Under the pieces are notes generated by a model that saw only the letters and a list, made by a program, of their open reading frames with translations, was not told the DNA's origin and made no database searches. A stretch of DNA of 64,000 nucleotides from Symbiodinium natans (taxonomy: Eukaryota; Sar; Dinophyceae; Suessiales; Symbiodiniaceae). This document shows, piece after piece, positions 44,736 to 54,087 of the stretch (position 1 is the stretch's first letter; each line of letters begins with the position of its first letter). The stretch is taken from positions 3,001,050 to 3,065,049 of the forward strand of contig CAJNDS010001112.1 in NCBI GenBank assembly GCA_905221605.1. Direction: 5' to 3'. A program made the translations under genes and the position numbers.

Positions 44736-44828
44736 TGGGAGAAGAATAATGAAAATGAAAAATTGAGAAGGCCTCGAGCTTGCTGCGCGATCTCAGGGTA
44801 TCTCGACCATCCGACCATCCGCACGATC

Positions 44829-47800
44829 TCAGCGCGAGCAGTCGCCACAAGGAGTCAAGGTCCGCACACCGGTGTTGCCTTGAAGATGCCCGCAGTAGCT
44901 GCTGACATGGTATCGCCGGCCATGTGGAGTGAAGTGAACACGATCGGGGGCCTGAAACGCCGGCTGCGCAACATCCTGTTGGAGCGTCTGTACTCGCCTC
45001 TGCAAGCGTAGAATCTGCTCCTCCAGCGTGGCGATGCGGAGGTCGCGTGCATGGACACGCTCAGTCATCTCGTTATGGAGATCCCTGATTCGAAGGTTTT
45101 CCACTCGGCACTGCACGTTCTCCTGGTTCCGCAGGATGAGTTGTTCTCGTAGCCGATCCGCCTCTGATTTGTCGATGTCGCCGGCTTGCACTGCAGCCGC
45201 CTTTGTCTCACGCGGTGTGGCACTCGTCGAAGCTGCAGATGTGGAAGACTTGGTCGTAGGTGCCGTAGGGGACGAGGATGAAGATCGCCTTGTCGTACTC
45301 CACAAGGTCCAGGTGGTGAGCACCAGCAGAATCGTGATGAAGATGCTCAGAAGCCATCCCACGTCCAAGGTGAGGTGCATTGGGAACCCCTCAGTGTTTG
45401 CGGCTCCCTCGTCTCCAGGTCGCGTCGTCGTTGTAGGCACCCGTCCTTCAGCTCCGCAGGCTTGGTTCGCCAGCACCGTTGCCGCCATCACCGCCCGAAC
45501 ACGAGCTTGATCTCCGTGGCACATGCCCTTGTAGTAGTGGCGTCTGGAGCAAATGCGAAAGCCTCGTTCGTTCTCGGGCACCGTCTTGTTACAGCCAGGG
45601 AGTTGGCACTTGGGCATCTCGATGATGGTGTCGTGCGCCGCGTAGGTCTCTGCCACGAGGTTCACGTCGCGGCGGTTGCAGCTCAAGTTCTTCGCCGCCT
45701 CGTCCAACTCCTTCTGCTCGGCATCCTTCGCGGCCTGGGTCACCTTCTTAGCTGCGGTCATGGCCTCATCGAAACGCATCGAAATGACACCTCTCGCGAA
45801 GCTTTCCAGCGACTGCACACGCGCCGCAGTCTTGGTCAGGCCATCTGCCAGCTGCTGCGAGCTGTTGCACCACTTCCAGTGCCCCTTCATCGCCCGCAGC
45901 CTTTCGTTGGTGCCGGCCAGCTCAATGGCCGATCGGCGCTCTGACAGTTTGAGCCCCGCACTCATGCTGTTGGCTGCATCGTAAAGGGACTTGGCATCAA
46001 CGATGGCGAAGCATCCCAGCTCGGCTGCCACTTCGTCACTTGCAGGGTCTGCCAGCGGCCTCAGCATGAGCGTCCACAAGGCTTTGGCCCATTCAAGTTC
46101 GTCCACCGCGGTAGCTGCGGCTTGCGTCTCAGCGGCCAAGCTCGACCGACATGTGCGGATCAGTTTCCGCGACGACCAGTCCACAGCCGAAAGCAGGAAA
46201 GGCTTGGAGGACTCGACCTCGTCGATGTTGGCGATGAAGATCACGTAGCCGCCTTGCGATGCCCCATCCGGACGCACCGCCCAAGCAGCGTCAGAGTAGA
46301 CGCCGAAAACCAGCTTCGCCAGGTTGCCACTCACATGGTCGTGCATTTTCCACACGTAGCGATCCACACACTCCTTGGCGAAGCGCAGCGTCTTGTTGGC
46401 TTCAATGATGTCGGCGACCGTCGGAGAGGACATAGAAGCTTGCAAGAGCGAAACAGACGCCGAGAGCATCGGCAGGCATTGCGTAGCTGGCCAAGCCAGG
46501 GCACCCAACAAAGAGCGCAACTTCGCCACTTCCGTTTCCTCAAGCTGATCTCCAGGCTGTAGCTTCCGGGCTTTGTCCAAGGTGATCGGCTTCACGCTGT
46601 GCACGTACTTCTTGAGGGACATGCCTATGACATCGTGGCCCATGCTTTGCTCGACCTGCAGGCCACAGAACACCTGCTGGTACGTAAAGTCGATGCTGCC
46701 GAAGCGGAAGCGCTGGAACAATCTCCGCGCCCGGTCCTTGAAGCACTGCACATCCTCGGGGCCCGGCTGCATCACGTCGTTCTTGCACAACACATGTTCG
46801 CCTCCGCCGATCACGTCGTCCACATGGAGCCCGACCACGCCGTCCACCACACAGCGTTCGTTCTGGTTCTGGAAGACGCGGTAAGGGTGGTCGTCTTTCG
46901 TGGCCAGCCTTGTGCTCATGTACAGGCATCGGTCCAACTGATGTCTCAGAAAGTGCAGCTCCTCGCGCTTGACCCGGTCGGCCGTTCCGTACCATTGTCT
47001 TGGGGCACGGACGTCGCCAAACGCTGGCTTCACCACTTTCATGATCTGGTAGTCCTTGAGGCCGATGAGTCGGGACAATCGTTGTCTGATGTCTCGGTTG
47101 GGCACGGCGTACAGGCGAACTTCCTTCTCGATGTTGTCGGCCTGGAGGAAAGCCGACTTAACATCGGCCGAGAAAACCTTCCACCCCATCTGCACACACA
47201 AGGCCAAGAGCAAGCTGCGTCCTGTGCGAGACAATGTCGGGGACTCGGTCTCCAGCTTCTTGCTCAGGACATCCGAGTGGCGAAATCCTTGGAGGATGAT
47301 GCGAGCATTGGGCTTCAACACACCGTCCTTGTTCTTGTATTTGAGCAGGAAACGCATGGGAACCGCCTCTCCAGGTTGCGCCTCGGACTTGTCCACGGGT
47401 ATCCAGGCACAGTTGTCTGACCACGGCTTCAAGGCGTCGTCCTTGGCTGCATCAAACGCGGCCTTCTCCTCGACCGACAGCTGGTTCTCGCGCACTTCCG
47501 TCGCCACGAGGTAGGCGTCCTCATAGAACAGGAGCTCGTCATCCTCGTCCATGTCGACATCTCCGGCCTTCACCGGCACTGGCTCTTGGTCTGGAAGCCG
47601 CGGAAGCCCGTCTAGACGGCGAGCTCGATTCATAGCCTCTCGCAAGACCTCAGGGGGTGGACTCCTCGAACGTTCTCGCTCCTTCTCGGGCTTAGGTTGC
47701 GGTCGGGGTTCGCCTTCGCCTTTGTGCTGCACGGGCTGTTGTTGCAGTCGTTCATCCTGGTCGGGCATCTCCGTCTCTGTCCTGACGCCTTCATGTTGCG

Positions 47801-50800
47801 CAGGCTGTTGTTGTGGCTGGCATTGCTCACCCTGACAGGGCGTCTCCGCCTCTGCGTCGTTGCGCTTGGGATTCTCGACCTCAGGCGGTCCATCGTCCAT
47901 GGCCACGAAGTAGTCGGGCGGAGCTACGCCAGAGTTGTCTCCAACGTCCACATCCAGGTCGGGGGTGCCAAGGTTGCCGGCGTCAGCGGGCACAGGATGG
48001 GAGGTCAAATCCAAAGAACGAACAGGACCTCTCACCGGACGCAAAGCCGAGCGCACCTGATCCATCACCGGCAGCAAGGCTTCAGAAGCTGGCGCATGGT
48101 GAAGTCGCCGCGCCCGTTCTGGAGGAAGCTCGGCTCGAAGTTGTTCTGGGGCGCAGCGCACCAAAGAAGAACCATGGGCCAACCAGTATGTGATGGCCCC
48201 GGGTCCTGCGGCGCTTGGCTCCTCCACTGCGCAGACCAAAGCCGGTCCACGCCAGCGGCCCATAGGTGACAGCTTTCCGCTTCCGGCACCAGAGCCTTGG
48301 GCACGGTAGTAGTAGACATAGCTGCCCACAGGGTAGCTCGGAAGGTCTGCGCGTCCACGTGCCAGAAAGGATGCCCTCAATGCCCTGTCGGAGTTTGCCT
48401 CGTGGAAGGCAGCAGCCGCCAAGGCGCGAGCACGTTCATTGGCTCGTTGAGCTCCATGGTCACCAGCAGCGGCTGAGAAAGGCTCATCATCCATACCATG
48501 GCCCGGCGGGAGCTGACCAAAGACAATAGCTGCCGGAGAAGACCCATGCACCGTACGAAGGCGATTGCGCTGTTCGGCCGCCAAGACGACGGCCTTTTCC
48601 AACGGCAAGCTTGGTTCCTCTGAGTGCATCTTTGACAGCTGCGCTCGCCGCACGGCATGCGCACGCTCCATGGCACCAAGTCGATAGTGGGCGTCCTTCG
48701 GGATGATCACCAGCCGGACTCCTCGATTGTCGGTCCATGACAGGAAGCTCTCGGACATGTGGGCTCCAGAAGCATCAGTTTTCAAAGTCGAGGGGGCGCC
48801 GGCCCATCGCAACCAATGTGTCTCCAACAGCTCGATCTCTGTCTCCGGAAGGTCGTCCTTGATGTGGGCCATCTGCTCGAAACGGGAAAAGGCGTCCATC
48901 ATGGCCAGCACCGCCTTCTTGGCACCATTCCATCTGACGTAGAAGGTGTCGACCAGCAGGGTTTGGTTGAACGCGGTGGTCGAAGGCAGCGCTCCGGGTC
49001 GTGCCAGGGCATTGGTTGAATGCTGCTCACAGACCGAACACCTGTAGCCCCGAGCGGCTTGCAGCACCTGTGGCCCGAGCTGGCTCGAGCGCACTGCTTC
49101 CAAGAGTCGTTCTCGCCCGGGATGCCCTAGTTGCTTGTGGAGCTTGGCCACGGTCAACACAGCGTTTCGGCCAGCTTTGCGCAAGAGGTCGCGGTTGTTC
49201 GCTTCAATCGCCTGCTGGCCGTCTGGCACCGTCTCCATGTCCTCCATCATCATGATGTTGGCTGCCTGTCGTCTGGCCCAGGTCTCTTCCATGTCGCGCT
49301 GGATGGCGCGCTTAGCCAGGCGCACAAAACCAGGTTCGTAGTTCTGAACCTCCTTCAGCACCTGGACATGAGCAACCGTGCAGGTACATGGCAGGTACAG
49401 AGCTCGAACCATGTTCGTCGACGTAGTCTTCAGAAGGGTTGCCTTGCGAACCGGCCCGGTGCATCCATTCTCGTCCGTGGCCACGAGACCTGTCTGACAG
49501 CGCTCGACAAGCACATCATGTATGCCAGCTCCTCGCAGCTCGCTGATTGGATGTGTCTTCCATATCACGGACTGCGCGGGGTTCTCGATGGTCACGAAGA
49601 TCCCGAGCTCGATCGCCAACAGGAAGACCTCATAGGCGAATGTCAAAGTTGTCCTAACCGCGGCCCGGCGCTTCATCAGCAAGGCTCTCTTCTGAGCTTC
49701 GGTCTGGCGTGCGAAGTTTTGCATCGATGACCACAATGTGTACGGCGGCGTCATCCAGATATGCGAGGGAACCACTTCACACATCAACTTCTTGAAGGCC
49801 TTCTGCGTCGTGGGATCCTCCAGATTCCAGTCAGGAAGGCTGAAGGTGGACACAGTAGCCCCAGGGACGTGAGCCACAGCTTGGCTCAGGTTGCCACGGT
49901 CCACGTAGAGCTCCCAGAAGATCTTCTCGCGGCTGGACTGGGTGTAGTAGATCGCCTGCTCAGCCGACCTGATGGCCTCTTTGATCTCAGCCTCGTCCAC
50001 CTTCATCTCCACGAGGCTCGCCACATCATCCTCAGGGAACATGTCGTCCGGGTACTCGCCAGGGAACACAATGAGCGGCGTCTCGACGTAGATCTCGTTC
50101 AACGTGTCGTTCGCCATGACCTGGTCGCCCTCGTGGTCCACGAGCTTCAGCAAGTAGTGTCCATTTGTGGTTCGCGCGGGCGATATCCATTGGTCACCAT
50201 CCAGGAGCTTGATGCGACCAGTAGCGTAGTCTTGCACGACCTTCCATTCTTCAAGAACCGGCCTGGCCAAAAGGAGCGGTGTACCCCCAGGGATCAATGC
50301 CGCGGAGACTGTCAGGTTGTGCCCGAACAAGCAGACATTAAAGGACACCTCGGTGTTGGATCTCACCACGGAGCCGTCTCCAAAGCGGAAGTCTCGCGTC
50401 ACCTTCTTGGCCGTCACATCCGCGCCAGCGCGGCCAAGCATCGGCAGCCACTGCTGCCAGGCACCTTCGCCGACGACGCTCCGAGTGGCCCCACTGTCCA
50501 TGATGGCATGCCCGGCCGTCACCTCGCTAAACAAGATCTCTTCCGGCAGGTCGGCCATGCGCACGTCCTCGACCATGTTTGCGTCCTCGGCTGGCTTGAC
50601 TCCAGCATCTTGAAGCCGATACCGCTTGAAACGTGGCCCATGGTTCGTGGTGGAGCCGCTTCCGGTTGATCTGGCAAGGTCGCTGCTTGGGGGAGACATG
50701 TTGGCAGCAGCCTCCCGTGGAAGGCCTGCCGTTGGCCTCCGGTTGAAGGCAAGGCGCCGGAAGCCTCCCTTCTCGAAGCCTTTGCCGCCCTTGCCTTTGC

Positions 50801-51854
50801 CCTTTCCTTTTCCTCGGCCCTTCCCTTTTGCCTTGCCCTTGCCTCCGGACATCGGTCTTGTCGAAGGACTCCAGTCGCTCGGGGGCATAGCAACCACCGG
50901 GAAGAACCCACGGGACAGGGCAATGTCTCGCATTCTCCGCCGGCTGTCCGTGTAATTCATGAAGGCTTCGTCCATGGCGTCCACGGCGTGCTCAAGCTCC
51001 TCTGGCAGGCCCTCTTCGCCCTCATTGGCGTAGTCGTAGTCGTCAAAGTAGACCTCCTCGGCGACGTCGTCCGCATGGAAGGTGTCCTCATAAACGTAGC
51101 CGTCGTCCCATTCTTCCGGAGTGTCGTCGTAGTAGAAGGCCTGGTCCTCGGAGACGTCGGCGTAGTAGTTGTTGTCGGCGGCGGCGGTCGTCTTCTGCAG
51201 GTCTCTCATGTTCGGCTTATGGTCGCCACCGAACATCTTCATCAATGCCTGGGACACCTTCTGGTAGGTGAGCTGACCATTACACAAACTCTTCACCTGC
51301 AAGTGGGTCCATCTCGGAACCCCAGCTCTCGCCATCAAGTGCCATCCGGCCAGCAAGTCCGGAACATCCACGCCGGCCTCCTTCATCTTCTTCCTCAAGG
51401 TGGCGTGTCTGATGATGTACATTTGCATTTCTTCACCCTTGTTCCTGGAGAACTCCTGGAAGAACTCCTCGCACCTGGCTGGCAGTTCCACGTCATCCTC
51501 GTACTGGTAAAGGCGGTCCAGCAAACGGAGGATCGGCTCGAAAGGCTTGTCGTGGTTCTCGATCTCGTCGATGTCCAACTGCTCGGCCGCATCCCAGGCG
51601 GAGTCTTGCAGCAGACTCAGAACCAAGAACGCCCCTTCGATGGCGACATTGTTGCCTCTCCTTGTGCATTGCTTCTCAAAGAGCGCCAAGCGACGCCGAT
51701 ACGACCTGTAGTTCTTCGCAGTGAGATTCTCGGCCGTAGGCGCGGCCTTTGCAAGGCCTGAATCCAGCCCACGCTGGTTCAAGGCAGAGGCTGCCGCCGC
51801 CGCAGCTGGCTGTTCACGGCCAGCAACTGTGGGACCAGTTCCAGGAGGAGGCAT
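44829..51854 (-). CDS. Copia Gag-Pol polyprotein, 2341 residues
   Basis: One frame from ATG 51854, 50 bases inside the 5' LTR. Order: Gag capsid-like helices (about 40-215); acidic linker (228-300); Lys/Gly tract (337-358) in place of a CCHC knuckle; aspartic protease DSGAT (453-457); methyltransferase-like insert (about 640-840; TPPYTLWSSMQ at 702, ENP at 757). Integrase follows with an HHCC finger (H906, H911, C939, C942) and catalytic D969, D1027, E1063 with exact D-35-E spacing. Reverse transcriptase has FSADVKSAFLQ (D1564) and HVDD (1677-1680; YVDD is usual). RNase H has D1855, E1909, D1953. A C-terminal extension has a Cys cluster (2083-2112), a transmembrane helix (2161-2186), a coiled coil (2228-2296) and a final Cys/His motif (2309-2340). 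No frameshift separates Gag from Pol, so the Gag:Pol ratio must be set some other way. All core catalytic residues are present. Confidence 0.95.
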   Translation of the reverse strand: MPPPGTGPTVAGREQPAAAAAASALNQRGLDSGLAKAAPTAENLTAKNYRSYRRRLALFEKQCTRRGNNVAIEGAFLVLSLLQDSAWDAAEQLDIDEIENHDKPFEPILRLLDRLYQYEDDVELPARCEEFFQEFSRNKGEEMQMYIIRHATLRKKMKEAGVDVPDLLAGWHLMARAGVPRWTHLQVKSLCNGQLTYQKVSQALMKMFGGDHKPNMRDLQKTTAAADNNYYADVSEDQAFYYDDTPEEWDDGYVYEDTFHADDVAEEVYFDDYDYANEGEEGLPEELEHAVDAMDEAFMNYTDSRRRMRDIALSRGFFPVVAMPPSDWSPSTRPMSGGKGKAKGKGRGKGKGKGKGGKGFEKGGFRRLAFNRRPTAGLPREAAANMSPPSSDLARSTGSGSTTNHGPRFKRYRLQDAGVKPAEDANMVEDVRMADLPEEILFSEVTAGHAIMDSGATRSVVGEGAWQQWLPMLGRAGADVTAKKVTRDFRFGDGSVVRSNTEVSFNVCLFGHNLTVSAALIPGGTPLLLARPVLEEWKVVQDYATGRIKLLDGDQWISPARTTNGHYLLKLVDHEGDQVMANDTLNEIYVETPLIVFPGEYPDDMFPEDDVASLVEMKVDEAEIKEAIRSAEQAIYYTQSSREKIFWELYVDRGNLSQAVAHVPGATVSTFSLPDWNLEDPTTQKAFKKLMCEVVPSHIWMTPPYTLWSSMQNFARQTEAQKRALLMKRRAAVRTTLTFAYEVFLLAIELGIFVTIENPAQSVIWKTHPISELRGAGIHDVLVERCQTGLVATDENGCTGPVRKATLLKTTSTNMVRALYLPCTCTVAHVQVLKEVQNYEPGFVRLAKRAIQRDMEETWARRQAANIMMMEDMETVPDGQQAIEANNRDLLRKAGRNAVLTVAKLHKQLGHPGRERLLEAVRSSQLGPQVLQAARGYRCSVCEQHSTNALARPGALPSTTAFNQTLLVDTFYVRWNGAKKAVLAMMDAFSRFEQMAHIKDDLPETEIELLETHWLRWAGAPSTLKTDASGAHMSESFLSWTDNRGVRLVIIPKDAHYRLGAMERAHAVRRAQLSKMHSEEPSLPLEKAVVLAAEQRNRLRTVHGSSPAAIVFGQLPPGHGMDDEPFSAAAGDHGAQRANERARALAAAAFHEANSDRALRASFLARGRADLPSYPVGSYVYYYRAQGSGAGSGKLSPMGRWRGPALVCAVEEPSAAGPGAITYWLAHGSSLVRCAPEQLRAELPPERARRLHHAPASEALLPVMDQVRSALRPVRGPVRSLDLTSHPVPADAGNLGTPDLDVDVGDNSGVAPPDYFVAMDDGPPEVENPKRNDAEAETPCQGEQCQPQQQPAQHEGVRTETEMPDQDERLQQQPVQHKGEGEPRPQPKPEKERERSRSPPPEVLREAMNRARRLDGLPRLPDQEPVPVKAGDVDMDEDDELLFYEDAYLVATEVRENQLSVEEKAAFDAAKDDALKPWSDNCAWIPVDKSEAQPGEAVPMRFLLKYKNKDGVLKPNARIILQGFRHSDVLSKKLETESPTLSRTGRSLLLALCVQMGWKVFSADVKSAFLQADNIEKEVRLYAVPNRDIRQRLSRLIGLKDYQIMKVVKPAFGDVRAPRQWYGTADRVKREELHFLRHQLDRCLYMSTRLATKDDHPYRVFQNQNERCVVDGVVGLHVDDVIGGGEHVLCKNDVMQPGPEDVQCFKDRARRLFQRFRFGSIDFTYQQVFCGLQVEQSMGHDVIGMSLKKYVHSVKPITLDKARKLQPGDQLEETEVAKLRSLLGALAWPATQCLPMLSASVSLLQASMSSPTVADIIEANKTLRFAKECVDRYVWKMHDHVSGNLAKLVFGVYSDAAWAVRPDGASQGGYVIFIANIDEVESSKPFLLSAVDWSSRKLIRTCRSSLAAETQAAATAVDELEWAKALWTLMLRPLADPASDEVAAELGCFAIVDAKSLYDAANSMSAGLKLSERRSAIELAGTNERLRAMKGHWKWCNSSQQLADGLTKTAARVQSLESFARGVISMRFDEAMTAAKKVTQAAKDAEQKELDEAAKNLSCNRRDVNLVAETYAAHDTIIEMPKCQLPGCNKTVPENERGFRICSRRHYYKGMCHGDQARVRAVMAATVLANQACGAEGRVPTTTTRPGDEGAANTEGFPMHLTLDVGWLLSIFITILLVLTTWTLWSTTRRSSSSSPTAPTTKSSTSAASTSATPRETKAAAVQAGDIDKSEADRLREQLILRNQENVQCRVENLRIRDLHNEMTERVHARDLRIATLEEQILRLQRRVQTLQQDVAQPAFQAPDRVHFTPHGRRYHVSSYCGHLQGNTGVRTLTPCGDCSR

Positions 51855-51889
51855 CTGGAAGCGAAGTTCGCAGCGGCCCAGGAGAACTT

Positions 51890-51902
51890 GGCCCCGCTAC
51901 CA
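51890..51902 (-). promoter_or_regulatory. Primer binding site (tRNA 3' end complement)
   Basis: On the element strand TGGTAGCGGGGCC begins one base after the 5' LTR. TGG is complementary to a tRNA CCA end, and the rest would pair with an acceptor stem ending GGCCCCGCTA. Copia elements usually prime from initiator tRNA-Met. Whether this organism's initiator tRNA ends this way is not known from the window. Confidence 0.75.
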
Positions 51903-51903
51903 A

Positions 51904-52130
51904 TCACGGTAGCACGAAAGTGCACCAAGCAGCTCGGCCCTCGAAGTCCAAGTGCAACTCGGTCAAACATACACGCTTTCTCACACCTCACGGTTGTCGC
52001 GCACGGGGCTCAAGAGGCCTCTGTGATTTTGAGAGGAATGCCGCGGGAGAAGCGTACTGTGCAAAGCTTCTTAATGGCATGGGACAAAGCAAGCGCCAGC
52101 ATTCAATGCGGCGATAGACTGACATTGTCA
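51904..52130 (-). repeat. 5' LTR of copia element
   Basis: 227 bases matching 44509-44735 without a difference I can see. It should contain the promoter (U3) and transcript start. No TATA box is obvious, which fits dinoflagellates. Confidence 0.93.
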
Positions 52131-52135
52131 CGTAC
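52131..52135. other. Target-site duplication, right copy (CGTAC)
   Basis: Matches 44504-44508 and fixes the element's right edge at 52130. Confidence 0.9.
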
Positions 52136-54087
52136 TTCTTGCGCGGGCCACGCCTTGGAGCCCACGCGGGTCTTCGGTGGAATGGCATCATTTCCGCTGC
52201 TGCGCAAAACGGGCGCCATTCCTCGAGCTCCCAGCCCTGTGCTGCCCACCCTAAGGCCTAGCACCCGCACGAGCTCCTTGCTGACGCCCGCTGGAGAGAG
52301 GAGTCTCCGGCGCCGAGCCGTCTGCCCCCTTTCCATCCCCAAAGATCCCCGTCTTCGCCCGTCCAACGCAGAACAACCATCCGCTCGGTCAGCAGCGGAT
52401 TCGGAAACGGAAATTGGAAAAACCTGATTTGATAAACCTGGAAGCCGGTGATCCGCAGGCTTGGCATGTTATCAACCCGCTCCCAGCCCCCCTCCGCCGC
52501 CCCCAGCCCTCCCCGGCCCCTCCTCCTTCACCCTCTCCTCCCCGACCCCACCCCCCACCCGCATTTTTTAAAAGGGTGGTAGCGGGGTGGGGAGTGGTCG
52601 GGGGGGGGGCATTGCTGAATCTGATCGCGGCTTTCCAGAATCGCGTGTTTTTCACGGTTTCTTGAATTTGCGCGGTGGTTGACCACAGTTTTTGTTTATC
52701 GTTTTGCGTTTGCCGCAATCACGGTCTGGTCCGCGGGTCCCCGTCGGGGGCCCGGGGCAGAGACTACTAGGCCAATTGGCACCAAATTCGTCAACTAAAT
52801 TTGACGAGTCTATGTCTATGGCCAAGTTAGGGAGTTGGTGGGATGGAGTGGCCTATTCCTAGGGGAGAATTGAAAAGGAAATTGCGCCAAACAAGAAAAA
52901 ACTGCACCAAATTTGTCAACTACACTTAGTTGACGAGTCTGTGGCCAAGTTTGGGGGTGGGGATTCGTCAACTAAATTTCCTTGACTTTTACGAATCTGT
53001 GCCCAAGTTGGGGAGTTGAGGGGGCGATCAAGTTGGGGGGGTGGCAAGGAATTGGCACCAAGTTCGTCAACTAATTGTGATCGGAGCAGCGGATACCATC
53101 AATGCAATGGTTTATGAGCCGCCATCTCGCGGCCCAACGCGAACGAGCGGAACCAGCGGAGCGTCGCGGCAGTCGCAGCCCGCCTCGTGGCAAGTCGGGC
53201 TGCGGCAAGTCGGGCGGCGCCAAGCCGAGCGGTGGCAAGCAGACAGGTGGCAAGGGCCATGGCAAACGGGAAACAGTCGCTCGGGAGATGACGACTTGGT
53301 ACAAAGGGCAGCAGCTGCAGCAGCCAGCCAGGGCGGCTGTGGAAGTGTCAGCCCACATGCTCTTTGTGGCTGGCGTGTGTCAAACCCAGCGTTCACAGCT
53401 GGAAGGCTTGAACCTGTGAGGTGGCCTACCTGCCCCGTCTGTATATATGTCGATATCATTCTGTTTCATTTTGTAAATAGTGACCAAGAATGACCGCGGG
53501 CGGGCGAAGGCGAGGAAGCAAAAAAACCTTGCAGTGAAATTCAGAAAAGGAGCCCACATCGCCAAAAGCATGCACAAGCGTCATGTACGAACCCGTGCAC
53601 CGTCTCAAGATCAGTACACGAGTGAGTGCGGGCTGGCTAGTTGATTCGTTTGAGTCGACTGGCAACATTCGTGTTTGCATGTTTTCGTGTTTATGCTTTG
53701 TTTGTTTTTTCCTTCCCTTTTTCGCAGCTTCGGTTTTGCCATCTTCCAGGGAACAACCAAAGGTCGCAGTTTCAGAATAGATAAACTGGCGTCAGCGGTT
53801 TTTACCCAAGAACTATGGTCTTGTAAGGGAGCAGAGGATGTAGTAGTTTCATTCCAAATGCGAATGTTTTGGAAATGGGATTGGCAGGTCAGGGTTCCAC
53901 TTGCCAGGCAGAAGCGGCAACGGTGGTGATGCCAGCGCCGGCCCGCTGTGGCTTCTCTGCCCAGACCATCTGCCGCGAACGTTGCCGTTATTGGTGTTTT
54001 TGGGTCGAATGTATTCCCTCGCACGTTATTCTTTTATTGCAACCGGCAACGGTCCAACACTGGTCCAACAGTTCCACTATGTGTGAG
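52136..54087. other. Spacer with C-rich tract and hairpin repeats, no gene recognised
   Basis: 52480-52560 is an almost pure C-rich tract followed by G runs near 52600. The 52774-53077 interval carries hairpin repeats. Frames at 53041-53493 and 53102-53419 read through Gly/Lys/Ala/Gln-rich text without a domain. 53500-54087 is T-rich and may be upstream sequence or introns of the PPR gene. Confidence 0.4.
52774..53077. repeat. Family of hairpin-containing repeats, four copies
   Basis: Consensus AATTGGCACCAAATTCGTCAAC recurs. It is whole or partial at 52774, 52905, 52963 and 53052, and three copies form hairpins around GTCAA...TTGAC: 52790-52805, 52915-52934 (a perfect 8-bp stem GTCAACTA/TAGTTGAC with a 4-base loop) and 52967-52986. 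The first three are followed by GAGTCTRTGNCCAAGTT-like text. Confidence 0.75.

Larger units (their letters stand above)
44509..52130 (-). mobile_element. Complete Ty1/copia-type LTR retrotransposon, 7622 bp
   Basis: Bounded by 227-bp direct LTRs and a 5-bp target duplication. A tRNA-type primer binding site lies one base inside the 5' LTR, and a single open frame fills most of the interior. Domain order protease, integrase, reverse transcriptase, RNase H is the copia (Pseudoviridae-type) order, unlike gypsy. LTR identity and an unbroken 2341-codon frame point to recent insertion, and perhaps to an active copy. It inserted into older transposon debris. Confidence 0.95.

Noticed and set aside
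45028-51761. Many plus-strand frames up to 302 codons inside the copia element
   Set aside because: They are antisense shadows of the 2341-codon polyprotein, kept open by its high GC and codon bias.
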